Position numbers and translations under genes: made by a program. A stretch of DNA of 64,000 nt from Gaetbulibacter_A sp043876815 (GTDB lineage Bacteria; Bacteroidota; Bacteroidia; Flavobacteriales; Flavobacteriaceae): assembly GCF_043876815.1 (NCBI RefSeq), contig NZ_JBAWKA010000002.1, positions 779,441 through 843,440 of the forward strand. The letters run 5' to 3'. Below, piece after piece: positions 23,897 through 33,756 of this stretch (positions within the stretch are counted from its first letter, which is position 1; each line of letters begins with the position of its first letter). A model generated the notes under the pieces. It was given only the letters and a program-made list of their open reading frames with translations, ran no database searches and had not been told where the DNA came from.

Positions 23897-26314
23897 TTCA
23901 GCACCCAATTGTTCTTCAAAACTGGTTTGTAATTTCGACATGATCTTATCTATTTGCTTGTCGGTCAAAGTTTTATTTTCGTCCTGGAAGGTAAAACTCA
24001 CCGCGTAGCTTTTCTTGCCTTCAGGCAAATTCTTACCTTGATAAACATCAAAAAGATTAACAGCTTTCAACAACTTCTTTTCGGTTTGTTGCGTAATACT
24101 GTATATGGATTCAAAGCTTACGTTATCATCCACTAATAAGGCGAAATCACGACGAACTTCAGGGTATTTAGCAATAGATTTGAAAGTTATATTATTCCGT
24201 TTAATGATTTCTAAAATGGCGTCCCAGTAAACATTAGCATACAATACTTCTTGAGTAATATCAAAATGTTTTAAAACTGTTTTTTTCACTATTCCAAAAT
24301 CCACGAGTTTTGATTTTCCTAGTTGCAGCGATAGACCTTCACTAAACACATCATCACTAACAGGATATTCTCTGTATCTTGAAATACCTAAACGCTCCAG
24401 TATACTCGTAATAATACCTTTAAAGTAGAAGAAATCACTTTTTTTATTTGGATTTGTCCAGGTTTCTTGATGTTGATCTCCTGTTACAAACAAGGCCAAA
24501 TGTTTAAACTCTTCACGGCTGTCTTTAAAATTGTGATAGGTTTTACCAAATTCAAAGAGTTTTAGATCGTTTCGTTTTCTGTTTATATTAAAACTTACAG
24601 CTTCTAAACCAGAAAACAATAAGCTTTGGCGAAGTACCGACAAATCATTACTTAAAGGGTTTAACATCGTAATGTTATGTTCCTCCTTTAGATCTTCACT
24701 TAATGAAATATAATTCGGAGTGGTTAAAGAATTAGAAAGCATTTCAAAAAAACCTTGAGCTACAAGCTGGTTCCCTACAATATTTTGGATCTTATAATCC
24801 TCAAATCGGGAAGTTCTTGATATAGAAGCATTCAGTTTTTCTGTAGTCCCTACATTGTTATAACCGTAAACCCGAAGAATTTCTTCTATAATATCAGCTT
24901 CACGCTGAACATCATTTCTATACGCAGGAACAGTTAGCCCTAAGCCGGTTTCGGTAACATTATTGACCTTAATTTCAAGTGAGGTCAAAATTTGTTTAAT
25001 TCTTTCTCGAGGAATTTCTTCCCCAATTAAATTTTTGGCATTATCGAAGCTTAAACGAACTTCAAAATCTTCAATTTTTTTAGGATAAATATCAACGATG
25101 TCACTGGTAATTTCACCTCCGGCGACTTCCTGAATGAGCAGAGTCGCTCTTTTTAAGGCATATTCTGTAATATTCGGATCGATACCACGCTCAAATCGAA
25201 AAGAGGCATCGGTATTTAAACCATGGCGTTTAGCCGTTTTTCGAATACTCACAGGATTGAAATAAGCACTTTCAAGGAAAATACTGGTCGTTGTTTCGGA
25301 TACTCCTGAATTTTCTCCACCAAACACACCTGCAATACACATAGGCTTTTCAGCATCGCAGATCATCAGATCATCTTCATGTAATTCGCGCTCTACACCA
25401 TCTAATGTTGTGAATTTAGTACCCGATTTCAAGGTTTTTACTTCAATGGAATTGCCTGTAATTTTAGATGCATCAAAAGCGTGTAAGGGCTGACCTAACT
25501 CATGTAAAACATAGTTTGTAGCATCAACCACATTGTTAATAGGCGTTAATCCTATGGCTTTTAATCGGTGTTGAAGCCATTCCGGGGATTCCTTAACTTT
25601 CAATCCAGAAATGGTGACCCCACAATAACGCGGTGCAAGCTCCTTGTTTAAAACTTCAACATCAATTTTTAAAATACGACTGTCAATTCTAAAAGAACTA
25701 ACTGAAGGCGTAATAAGTTCCAGGCTAATATCTTTTTGTAGAAGACCTGCTTTTAAATCACGAGCAACACCATAATGACTCATGGCATCCGCTCTGTTTG
25801 GTGTTAATCCGATTTCGAAAACCCGATCGTTTTCAATTTTAAATATATCAGCACATGGTGTTCCCGGTTTAAGATCGTTATCTAGAACCATTATTCCCGC
25901 ATGCGATGAGCCCAGGCCTAATTCGTCTTCAGCACAGATCATTCCCTGACTTTCTTCACCTCGAATTTTCCCTTTTTTAATGGTCCAGGGCTCACCTTCC
26001 GGGGAATATAAGGTTGTTCCTATAGTTGCTACTGGTACTTTCTGACCGACAGCTACATTGGGTGCTCCACATACAATTTGAAGCGAGGTACCAGTACCTA
26101 TATCTACAGTGGTTAATTTTAATTTATCAGCATTTGGATGTTTTACACATGTTAAAACGTGCCCAACAACAACACCTTCCAATCCGCCTTTAACAGACTG
26201 ATAGAAATCTAGCCCTTCAACTTCAAGACCTAGATCAGTTAATAATTCGCTGGTTTGTTCGGCGGTCCAATCTGTTTTTAAAAACTGTTTTAACCAGTTG
26301 TAAGAAATCTTCAT
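23888..26314 (-). CDS. pheT: Phenylalanine--tRNA ligase beta subunit
   Basis: An 808-residue protein with the complete bacterial PheT architecture: N-terminal tRNA-binding (EMAP-like) domain with VVVGHVLTCVKHPNADKL (about 47-64), B3/B4 editing domain with FRFERGIDPNI, B5 domain, catalytic-like core with LSNDLSVLRQSLLFSGLEAV, and a C-terminal anticodon-binding FDX-ACB domain starting near 710 (SIAKYPEVRRDFALLVDD). It pairs with the alpha subunit (PheS), not present here, to charge tRNA-Phe; the beta subunit also carries out editing of Tyr-tRNA. A consensus Bacteroidota promoter lies 26 bp upstream. Confidence 0.97.
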   Translation of the reverse strand: MKISYNWLKQFLKTDWTAEQTSELLTDLGLEVEGLDFYQSVKGGLEGVVVGHVLTCVKHPNADKLKLTTVDIGTGTSLQIVCGAPNVAVGQKVPVATIGTTLYSPEGEPWTIKKGKIRGEESQGMICAEDELGLGSSHAGIMVLDNDLKPGTPCADIFKIENDRVFEIGLTPNRADAMSHYGVARDLKAGLLQKDISLELITPSVSSFRIDSRILKIDVEVLNKELAPRYCGVTISGLKVKESPEWLQHRLKAIGLTPINNVVDATNYVLHELGQPLHAFDASKITGNSIEVKTLKSGTKFTTLDGVERELHEDDLMICDAEKPMCIAGVFGGENSGVSETTTSIFLESAYFNPVSIRKTAKRHGLNTDASFRFERGIDPNITEYALKRATLLIQEVAGGEITSDIVDIYPKKIEDFEVRLSFDNAKNLIGEEIPRERIKQILTSLEIKVNNVTETGLGLTVPAYRNDVQREADIIEEILRVYGYNNVGTTEKLNASISRTSRFEDYKIQNIVGNQLVAQGFFEMLSNSLTTPNYISLSEDLKEEHNITMLNPLSNDLSVLRQSLLFSGLEAVSFNINRKRNDLKLFEFGKTYHNFKDSREEFKHLALFVTGDQHQETWTNPNKKSDFFYFKGIITSILERLGISRYREYPVSDDVFSEGLSLQLGKSKLVDFGIVKKTVLKHFDITQEVLYANVYWDAILEIIKRNNITFKSIAKYPEVRRDFALLVDDNVSFESIYSITQQTEKKLLKAVNLFDVYQGKNLPEGKKSYAVSFTFQDENKTLTDKQIDKIMSKLQTSFEEQLGAELR

Positions 26315-26339
26315 AAATCGTAGTCCTTGGATTTATCGG

Positions 26340-26369
26340 CAAAGATAAAATAAAGGTGTTAGCATTCAA
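26340..26369 (-). promoter_or_regulatory. Promoter of pheT
   Basis: On the minus strand TTG (26369-26367), 19 bp, then TATCTTTG (26347-26340), exact matches to the Bacteroidota -33/-7 consensus, 26 bp before the pheT start codon. The same TATCTTTG element and spacing is seen upstream of the SRP RNA. Confidence 0.85.
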
Positions 26370-26457
26370 ATAAAGCTAAAATAAAAAACAGGAGGAATCT
26401 TTTTTAATTCTGCAGCTATTGTCGTTATTTAGAACTTTCATTATCAAAAGCGTATTT

Positions 26458-27669
26458 ATGAGGTATATTGTACTAGTTATTATCGTTTTATTTTTTGTGA
26501 ATTGCAATAAAAACACTGAACCTGAAACTTTGATACAGGGAACTTACAAAGGTGTTTTTAAAACTCAGGATGGTCAGGATATTCCTTTTATTTTCGAAGT
26601 TACTTCGGATACAAGCCTTACCATTAAAAATGCGAGCGAAAGGGTGGAGGTAAACGATATTCAATATAAAAACGACTCTGTTTTTATTCAAATACCTGTT
26701 TTTGAGGGTTTTATTTCCGCTAAGTTAGAGAATAAAATCATGAAAGGAAATTTAATAACACCGAGTCTTAAGAGGTCAATACCATTTGAGTCTGAACCAG
26801 ATTCTGTTCGTTTCCATGTAGTTGAATCACCCGAATTTGATATTTCAGGAAACTGGGAAACTGTTTTTGGACCTAGATCCGAGGATAATGGGTCTAACGC
26901 AAAAGGTATTTTTACTCAGAATGGCGCCAAAGTTTCCGGAACCTTTCGAACCACTACCGGTGATTATCGGTTTTTAGATGGGGTGATGGATGGTAACCAA
27001 CTAAAATTGTCCACTTTTGATGGGTCTCATGTTTTTTTATTCACCGGAAATGTAACAAATGATAGTATTCAGGGAACGTTTTATTCTGGAAATCATTGGA
27101 AGGAAGATTTTGTTGCTTGGCGAAATGAAGATTTTGAATTACCGGACGCTGATTCGCTTACTTTCTTAAAACCTGGTAATAAAACCATTAGTTTTACGTT
27201 TCCTGATGGCGAAGGAAATGAACTGAGTTTAGATGATCCACGATTTAAAGATAAAGTCGTTTTAGTTCAAATTATGGGAACGTGGTGTCCAAATTGTTTG
27301 GATGAAAGCCGTTTTTTAGCAAAATATTATCAGGAAAACAAGTCAAAAGGTCTTGAAATCATTGCTTTGTCTTTTGAATATGCTAAAACCGAAGAAGCGG
27401 CTTTTACCAATATAAGACGGCTTAAAGAAAATACAGGAATTGATTACCCTGTTTTGTTAGCGCAGTATGGTTCTTCCAGTAAAAATGAGGCGAATGCCAA
27501 GTTGCCCATGTTGAACCACGTATTATCCTATCCAACGCTTATTTACATCGATAAAACCGGCGTGGTACGAAAGATACATACTGGTTTTAATGGGCCGGCA
27601 ACCGGCGAAAAATATGCGGAGTTTACCTCTGATTTAGATAATTTTGTAACCGAATTATTAAACGAGTGA
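26458..27669 (+). CDS. TlpA-like thioredoxin-domain lipoprotein
   Basis: A 403-residue lipoprotein. The start at MRYIVLVIIVLFFVNCN is used rather than a TTG frame 39 bp upstream, because it gives a lipoprotein signal with Cys16. A beta-rich N-terminal half (to about 235) precedes a TlpA/ResA-type thioredoxin domain with the active-site CPNC at 277-280 in GTWCPNCLDES, and the later cis-Pro region (LSYPTLIYIDKTG). It should work as a periplasmic-side disulfide reductase or oxidase. It is divergent from pheT and convergent with the next gene, which begins its stop one base later. The N-terminal half has weak similarity to small beta-sandwich domains and is not assigned. Confidence 0.88.
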   Translation: MRYIVLVIIVLFFVNCNKNTEPETLIQGTYKGVFKTQDGQDIPFIFEVTSDTSLTIKNASERVEVNDIQYKNDSVFIQIPVFEGFISAKLENKIMKGNLITPSLKRSIPFESEPDSVRFHVVESPEFDISGNWETVFGPRSEDNGSNAKGIFTQNGAKVSGTFRTTTGDYRFLDGVMDGNQLKLSTFDGSHVFLFTGNVTNDSIQGTFYSGNHWKEDFVAWRNEDFELPDADSLTFLKPGNKTISFTFPDGEGNELSLDDPRFKDKVVLVQIMGTWCPNCLDESRFLAKYYQENKSKGLEIIALSFEYAKTEEAAFTNIRRLKENTGIDYPVLLAQYGSSSKNEANAKLPMLNHVLSYPTLIYIDKTGVVRKIHTGFNGPATGEKYAEFTSDLDNFVTELLNE

Positions 27670-28149
27670 TTAAAGTGGGGATAAGTCTTCCAATTTTTCT
27701 TCGAATTCGAATTGTAGATCTTCGTGCAAATCTTGTAATACCTTTTTTGCCAATACTAATTGGCGGTTGTATGAATTGCGTAACTGGGAACTTCGTTTTA
27801 TTGAAGGCTTAAAATCACGTAATTTTTCGCAAAAATAAAGCAGTAATTCCACCTCGGTTTCTTTTTTAGGAGAATAGCGAATAAACTTTTTGACGTTTCT
27901 TAAAATTTTACGGACTGATTTTCTAATATAGAAAAAGCTTGCCGTGTTTATGGTTTCAAAGGATTCATCCATATAATTTTTGATGCTAGCCACATAAGAG
28001 TCTTCATCAAAAGAGTCAAAAAGTAAATAGGTGAGGAGTTCTTTGTTTTCTTTTTTAAATCTTCCCAATCTTAGGCAAAGCTCTTGTAACTCCTGATTTG
28101 TGTGAGAAGATAATTCTTTTTTAATATCTCGAATAGAAGCGGCCTTCAT
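27670..28149 (-). CDS. Uncharacterised helical protein
   Basis: A 159-residue, mostly helical and highly charged protein, starting at MKAASIRDIKKELSS; a longer frame from 28197 is rejected because it adds a poor N-terminus inside the upstream terminator. No signal peptide, membrane segment or motif is seen. Repeated Glu/Lys heptad-like stretches suggest a soluble cytoplasmic bundle. Its stop is directly adjacent to the convergent TlpA-like gene's stop. I do not recognise the family. Confidence 0.65.
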   Translation of the reverse strand: MKAASIRDIKKELSSHTNQELQELCLRLGRFKKENKELLTYLLFDSFDEDSYVASIKNYMDESFETINTASFFYIRKSVRKILRNVKKFIRYSPKKETEVELLLYFCEKLRDFKPSIKRSSQLRNSYNRQLVLAKKVLQDLHEDLQFEFEEKLEDLSPL

Positions 28150-28173
28150 AGCATGGATCGGTTTTGTATAAAA

Positions 28174-28202
28174 ATAAAAAAACCATTGTAAGTACAATGG
28201 TT
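28174..28202 (-). terminator. Intrinsic terminator after the E1 dehydrogenase gene
   Basis: AACCATTGTA (28181-28190) and its exact complement TACAATGGTT (28193-28202) form a hairpin, followed in the minus-strand direction by a run of seven T. It lies 27 bp downstream of the E1 stop and also separates it from the next minus-strand gene. Confidence 0.85.
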
Positions 28203-28228
28203 AATCTGTATTTAGTTTTCTATGTTAC

Positions 28229-30640
28229 TTAGCGTAATTTTGGAAAATCTTTCGGATTTACTTCGTGCATTATGTCATAGATAGCTTCAAAAATATCTTC
28301 CGCCGAAGGCTTAGAAAAATAATCACCGTCATTCCCGTAAGCTGGTCTGTGGTCTTTCGCCGTAAGCGTTTTAGGTTGGCTATCTAAATAATTGTAAGCG
28401 TTTTGCTTATTTAAGATCTCGTTTAGAATAAAACCAGAAGCACCACCAGGCACGTCTTCATCAATAATGATAAGGCGATTTGTTTTCTGAACACTTTTTA
28501 GAATGTCTTTATTGAGATCAAACGGAATTAATGATTGTACATCAATAATTTCAATATCAATACCTGCTGCTGCCAGATCCTTAGCCGTTTCTTCAACTAG
28601 GCGCAAGGTAGACCCATAGGATACCACTGTAATATCGGTGCCTTCTCTTACGGTTTCCACAACACCAATTGGCGTTTTGATGTCACTTAAATTGGAGGGC
28701 ATTTTTTCCTTTAAACGGTATCCATTTAGACATTCTACAACCACGGCTGGGTCATCACCTTGCATTAAGGTGTTGTAAAAACCGGCAGCTTTAGTCATAT
28801 TTCTGGGAACTAGAACATGAACACCACGTATTAAATTAAGAATACCGCCCATTTGAGAACCTGAGTGCCAAATACCTTCCAGTCGATGTCCCCGTGTTCG
28901 TATGATTAAGGGTGATTTTTGTTTTCCTTTTGTGCGGTAATGTGTTGTTGCTAGATCGTCACTAATAATTTGAATAGCATACATTAAGTAATCCAAATAT
29001 TGAATTTCTGCGATAGGACGGAAGCCTCGCAGAGAAAGCCCTATACCTTGACCTATAATTGTTGCCTCCCGAATGCCAGTATCAGCAATGCGTAAAGCGC
29101 CAAATTTTTCCTGTAAGCCTTCTAATCCCTGATTTACATCACCAATATTACCGGTGTCTTCACCAAATATCAAGGCTTTTGGATTATTGGAAAATAGAGC
29201 GTTAAAATTATCCCGAAGAATAATTCGGCCATCAACAGAAGCTGCATCAGCCTCATAAACGGGCTTTACTTCCTTTATAAGAATGTTTGAACGATTCGTT
29301 TCAGAATATAGGTGCGAACCAAATTTTGGCTCTACAATATCATAAGTTTTGTTCAACCAGTTTTTTAAATGGTCTTTTTCTGGAAGGTTTTCACCAATTA
29401 GGTATCGAAGTGCTTTTCTTCCATGAGAAAAAATATCTTTTCTGTTTGGCTCATCAATATTAGCCAAACTTTCTTTTAGTTTTTTAATGAAAACGCCATT
29501 GACACTTTTGGAAGCTAAATCGCCTAGCATGCCTACAACTTCTTGACGTTCCAGTATAATTGGTTTTAGGAAGGTATTCCATGCATTTTTTCTAGCCTCC
29601 CTAACTTCACGTTTTATGTTACGTTCAATTTCTGTAATGGCTTCATTCGTTGCAATACCACTTTCAATAATCCATTCCCGCATTTTAGCGTTACAATCGT
29701 GGTCTTTTTCCCATTCCAATCGTTCCGGACTTTTATAGCGCTCATGAGATCCTGAAGTTGAATGACCTTGAGGTTGCGTAACTTCCAAGACGTGGATTAA
29801 TACAGGTACATGCTCTTCACGAGCTATATTTCCGGCTTCCTGATAAGTTTCTATTAAATTAGCATAATCCCATCCTTTAACACGTAGGATCTCAAATCCT
29901 TTTTCGCTCTCAGTTCGTTGGAATCCGCTTAGAATCTCTGAGATATTTTCTTTAGTAGTTTGATATTTAGCTGGTACAGAAATACCATATTCATCGTCCC
30001 AAATGCTAACAACCATAGGAACTTGTAAAACACCGGCCGCATTTATGGTTTCAAAAAACACACCCTCGCTGGTACTGGCATTACCTATAGTTCCCCAGGC
30101 AACTTCATTGCCATTATTTGAAAATTTTGAAGCGTTTAAATCTTTAAGTTTTCTGAAAAGTTTTGAAGCTTGAGCGAGTCCTAATAATCGCGGCATTTGA
30201 CTCGCGGTGGGTGAGATATCTGCACTGGAATTATATTGCTTGGTTAAATCCTTCCAGCTACCATCATCATTTAAACTGTGAGTAGCAAAATGACCACCCA
30301 TTTGACGTCCGGCCGACATGGGTTCATGTTCCAGATCGGTATCAGCATATAAACCTGCAAAAAATTGCTCTGGACTCAACGCGCCAATAGCCATCATAAA
30401 CGTTTGGTCACGATAGTATCCTGAGCGCCAATCGCCCTTTAAAAAGGCTTTTGCCATGGCCAATTGTGGCACCTCTTTTCCATCTCCAAAAATACCAAAC
30501 TTAGCCTTTCCTGTAAGTACCTCACGACGACCTAAAAGACTACATTCGCGACTTCTGACGGCAATTTTGTAGTCATTTAAAACTTCCGTTTTAAAATCTT
30601 CATAAGACAGGTTGTTTTTCAAATCTGGTAAGTCTTGCAT
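28229..30640 (-). CDS. Fused 2-oxo-acid dehydrogenase E1 alpha/beta (branched-chain type)
   Basis: An 803-residue thiamine-diphosphate enzyme with both E1 chains in one protein. The alpha part (about 1-430) has the ThDP-binding pattern GNASTSEGVFFETINAA and WDDEYGISVPA. The beta part (about 460-800) has FGEDTGNIGDVNQG, ADTGIREATIIGQGIG, the ID-loop YLDYLMYAIQ and the C-terminal transketolase domain GASGFILNEIL. It matches branched-chain 2-oxo-acid (2-oxoisovalerate) dehydrogenase E1, which makes acyl-CoA starters for iso-branched fatty acids that are abundant in Flavobacteriaceae. E2 and E3 are not adjacent. A -33/-7 promoter lies upstream and an intrinsic terminator follows. Confidence 0.93.
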   Translation of the reverse strand: MQDLPDLKNNLSYEDFKTEVLNDYKIAVRSRECSLLGRREVLTGKAKFGIFGDGKEVPQLAMAKAFLKGDWRSGYYRDQTFMMAIGALSPEQFFAGLYADTDLEHEPMSAGRQMGGHFATHSLNDDGSWKDLTKQYNSSADISPTASQMPRLLGLAQASKLFRKLKDLNASKFSNNGNEVAWGTIGNASTSEGVFFETINAAGVLQVPMVVSIWDDEYGISVPAKYQTTKENISEILSGFQRTESEKGFEILRVKGWDYANLIETYQEAGNIAREEHVPVLIHVLEVTQPQGHSTSGSHERYKSPERLEWEKDHDCNAKMREWIIESGIATNEAITEIERNIKREVREARKNAWNTFLKPIILERQEVVGMLGDLASKSVNGVFIKKLKESLANIDEPNRKDIFSHGRKALRYLIGENLPEKDHLKNWLNKTYDIVEPKFGSHLYSETNRSNILIKEVKPVYEADAASVDGRIILRDNFNALFSNNPKALIFGEDTGNIGDVNQGLEGLQEKFGALRIADTGIREATIIGQGIGLSLRGFRPIAEIQYLDYLMYAIQIISDDLATTHYRTKGKQKSPLIIRTRGHRLEGIWHSGSQMGGILNLIRGVHVLVPRNMTKAAGFYNTLMQGDDPAVVVECLNGYRLKEKMPSNLSDIKTPIGVVETVREGTDITVVSYGSTLRLVEETAKDLAAAGIDIEIIDVQSLIPFDLNKDILKSVQKTNRLIIIDEDVPGGASGFILNEILNKQNAYNYLDSQPKTLTAKDHRPAYGNDGDYFSKPSAEDIFEAIYDIMHEVNPKDFPKLR

Positions 30641-30663
30641 TTTTTATTATGCTTTGGCACGCG

Positions 30664-30694
30664 CAAAAGTACTTAAACTTTATCGTTTTTGCAA
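30664..30694 (-). promoter_or_regulatory. Probable promoter of the E1 dehydrogenase gene
   Basis: On the minus strand TTG (30694-30692), 20 bp, then TACTTTTG (30671-30664). This fits the -33/-7 consensus with a spacer one base longer than the usual 19, and lies 24 bp from the start codon. Confidence 0.6.
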
Positions 30695-30803
30695 TAATTA
30701 TTGGATAGTAATTCTTAGAATATAATTAATTATTATGAATTAAACGAATTTATTTTATCGATTTTACATCTAAAAGTTCATTTTACTGAAATTAATGAAA
30801 TAT

Positions 30804-33635
30804 TTAGTACCATCTGCGGCGAAACAGACCAAGTAAAACTTGGGGATCTACAGTGAATTTAAAGCGAATTTTTTCGCTGTAATTCGGCTGACTTATTTCC
30901 CAGCCTAAATTGGAATAAACAGGGAAATATATTTCAAAATAATCTGTAACCAAATTGAGACGTATTCCGGAATCGTATGCAATAAACGGATCGTTAAATT
31001 TATTTTTAACCACACCCAGGTCACCGTACATTAAGACATATTTCCATAGCGTGGTGCTCATGTTCAAAGTGCTTATCCACTGATTAGCATATGGCGTTTC
31101 TAATTTCGATTTAAAGCCACCTTCAGCATCTATGTACTGCTGACTGAATATACCGGAAGCCTCTGAACGCCCCAAATAATTATAGTCAAATAAATAATCT
31201 GTAGGTCTATCTAGCGCAAAACTGAAATAATCGGAATCCAACGCATTGTTATTTTTTAAGAAAAAACCAGTGAATGAGCGTATATTCAACTGCCGGTTAT
31301 TCTCAAACAAACGACGGTATTCATAAGTAAAGGAAAGTTTACTGAACTTTTCTCCTAATTGAAAGTCGGTATACCATTTATTAAAGTGAATTAAGTTATC
31401 ATTTGAATAAACATATCGCGCGTTGAATACCCCATAATTTGGCTCATTGGCAGTGAGTATATTATTAGCGTCCCTGTCCCGATGTATATCGATGTACCTT
31501 AAGGTAACTAACTGGCGTTTATTCGATCTAAAATCGTCGTCTTCCCGAAAGGTTAATTTAACAACGGGCGAAAACTGGCGAACAAACAAATCCTCGGCGT
31601 AGGAGGAATATCCGAATCCTGCACCATAAGTAATGTCATATAAATCTGAATCTTCCAAATAATGGGTCATAGAAACAAATCCGGATCCTGTAATAGATTT
31701 TGATTGTAAAGAATATTTAGGTTCTAATTTATAATTCAGACGTTTACGTAAAAGTGTTTTGTTGTATGCCCGAAGACCTAAAGTTAATCCGTCATAAATA
31801 TTATTAAACTCAATAACCGGCATAAAAAATAGCTGATTATAGTAGGGATCTTCAACATCCTGAAAAACACGAATTTGAAGTGGTTTGTTATTAAAAAAGA
31901 AGCCTCGGAGTGATTTCCAATTATCCCTGAGATTGATCTCAGGAATAACTTTGTTGTAATTCAGTACAAGCTGATCAGCGTTCTCCCTTGGGATCGTCAT
32001 TGTTTTGGATGAATCGATATTCTCTATCCAGCGTTTGGAGACGATCGAGTCGTTGTTAAGTGTGTAAAGGGACACAGGTACGTTAGTGTTCCGTTTGTTC
32101 TTTATTGTAAAGGTGATGGAATCCTTTGTCTTTTTAACCTTCTGTATTTTGAAATCGATTTTCTTTCTGGTGTTTATAAAATCATTAAAAAACCAATCAA
32201 TATCTTTCGTGGTTCGCGATTTCATAAAGGTTTCAAATTCTTGAGTTGAAGTGGGCTGTAATTTATGGTAATATAAAAAGTCTTCAATCGCTGATTCCAG
32301 AGTATTGCTGTTCACAAAATCATCTAAATATTTAAATCCAACACCGGCCTTGTATTTATTCGCAATATTATTATTGAATTTAAGCAGTGAATCTTTAGCC
32401 ATAGATAATGGCTGATCTCTATTAGTACGCGCCATGAGCATAAAACCCAATACATATTTATCATTGAAGCGCATGTCAGCGGCATGAAAGGAGCGAACGC
32501 CCCATAAATCGGCAATAGAACCAAGGAATTTCATATCCGGATAATATTCATCTACATAATTCATCATGTAAAAAATTTGAATACCATCTAGTAGCCATTG
32601 GTCTTTTCTTGGGTTTATAAGCAACGTATTCTCCAGATAATTATTTAGGGCAACTTTTAGAACTTTTAATTCATACTGAAAATGATCGGGATATGGTTTT
32701 ATGAATTTGGGTAAAAAATTTAAACCATAAATTGGGTTTTTATCATAGTCGATTTGTGAAATAAGCAATTTTCGGAATGGATATTTTCCAAAATTATTGA
32801 ACAAATATTTACTGATACGTTCAGTGATCAAAACCTGATCTAAAACCGGCAGATCTTTATCTGGAATACTTGATATCAAAGAAAAGTCATCGCCTTTTAT
32901 TCTATTGAATCGCGGTTCTTTGGTGAGAAATAATTTGGTGCTAATTCTATCCTTACCCTCCAGAATTTGAGTTTTTACACTATCCCGAACTTTATTTTTT
33001 ACTTTATCCAGCGCCGAGGTCAATTCATAGTATTTAGGATAATATACTTCCATATTTATATCAGCTTTTGGAATGTATAAATCATCTAGACCCTTGTTAC
33101 TGTAATAATGCCAGGAACCATCATATACAGCAGGAGTTATATACCAATATCGTAAATTATAATCGCCTAAATCTGTTACTCCATAACTTGTAAATTTATT
33201 GTTTGGAATTTTCACCACATACTGAAGGTCTAGTGTATAACTTTCACCGGGCTCTACAGGTTGGTTTAATGTTACTTTTAAAACATCAATTTGATCTTCC
33301 AATGAATTGAATTCCACTGGAACACTATTCTGTTGCAGAGCCGTTATTACGGAATAGCCCCGATCTTCGCTTTTGGCCAAATGAAAATCATTAATAAATT
33401 CCTCAGCAATACGAGTAGCTAATGCAGTTTTTTTGGTGGCGTAACTATTAGGCCAATTATTCAGGTAAATAATACTTAATGTATCTTGAGAAGTGTTTTG
33501 ATACGTTATTTGTTGCTGGATCTTTATGGTATGGTCCTGCGCGTTGAAATCAGCCTTCAGGTCGATTTTATTCTGACCAAAGCTTAAAGCACTAAAAAGT
33601 ATAAATACAATAAGATTATAGTAACGTAATTTCAA
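30804..33635 (-). CDS. Outer-membrane protein: degenerate M1-peptidase domain plus beta-barrel
   Basis: A 943-residue protein with a signal peptide to about residue 20 (ALSFGQ). The first half (about 25-460) resembles the M1 aminopeptidase fold: an N-terminal saddle domain (IQQQITYQNTSQDTLSIIYLNNWPNS), and the region where the gluzincin HExxH should be. There the sequence is KVALN (327-331), and the downstream ExxxxW/EGLA equivalent reads LLDGIQIF (348-355), so zinc-binding residues are absent and peptidase activity is unlikely. The second half (about 580-943) has long amphipathic strands and ends with an aromatic residue (RRRWY), as in a surface-antigen or barrel domain. It probably sits in the outer membrane with the inactive domain as a binding module. 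Its partner is not known. Confidence 0.75.
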   Translation of the reverse strand: MKLRYYNLIVFILFSALSFGQNKIDLKADFNAQDHTIKIQQQITYQNTSQDTLSIIYLNNWPNSYATKKTALATRIAEEFINDFHLAKSEDRGYSVITALQQNSVPVEFNSLEDQIDVLKVTLNQPVEPGESYTLDLQYVVKIPNNKFTSYGVTDLGDYNLRYWYITPAVYDGSWHYYSNKGLDDLYIPKADINMEVYYPKYYELTSALDKVKNKVRDSVKTQILEGKDRISTKLFLTKEPRFNRIKGDDFSLISSIPDKDLPVLDQVLITERISKYLFNNFGKYPFRKLLISQIDYDKNPIYGLNFLPKFIKPYPDHFQYELKVLKVALNNYLENTLLINPRKDQWLLDGIQIFYMMNYVDEYYPDMKFLGSIADLWGVRSFHAADMRFNDKYVLGFMLMARTNRDQPLSMAKDSLLKFNNNIANKYKAGVGFKYLDDFVNSNTLESAIEDFLYYHKLQPTSTQEFETFMKSRTTKDIDWFFNDFINTRKKIDFKIQKVKKTKDSITFTIKNKRNTNVPVSLYTLNNDSIVSKRWIENIDSSKTMTIPRENADQLVLNYNKVIPEINLRDNWKSLRGFFFNNKPLQIRVFQDVEDPYYNQLFFMPVIEFNNIYDGLTLGLRAYNKTLLRKRLNYKLEPKYSLQSKSITGSGFVSMTHYLEDSDLYDITYGAGFGYSSYAEDLFVRQFSPVVKLTFREDDDFRSNKRQLVTLRYIDIHRDRDANNILTANEPNYGVFNARYVYSNDNLIHFNKWYTDFQLGEKFSKLSFTYEYRRLFENNRQLNIRSFTGFFLKNNNALDSDYFSFALDRPTDYLFDYNYLGRSEASGIFSQQYIDAEGGFKSKLETPYANQWISTLNMSTTLWKYVLMYGDLGVVKNKFNDPFIAYDSGIRLNLVTDYFEIYFPVYSNLGWEISQPNYSEKIRFKFTVDPQVLLGLFRRRWY

Positions 33636-33756
33636 CTTTAAGTAACGATTTAGGTAATATCTAGCAATTAAGGCTTTGCAATATAATGAAATAACTAGTA
33701 GAAAATTTCATTTATAGAAAGCTTAACAATAATTACGAAATTTTTAAGAAAAGGGT

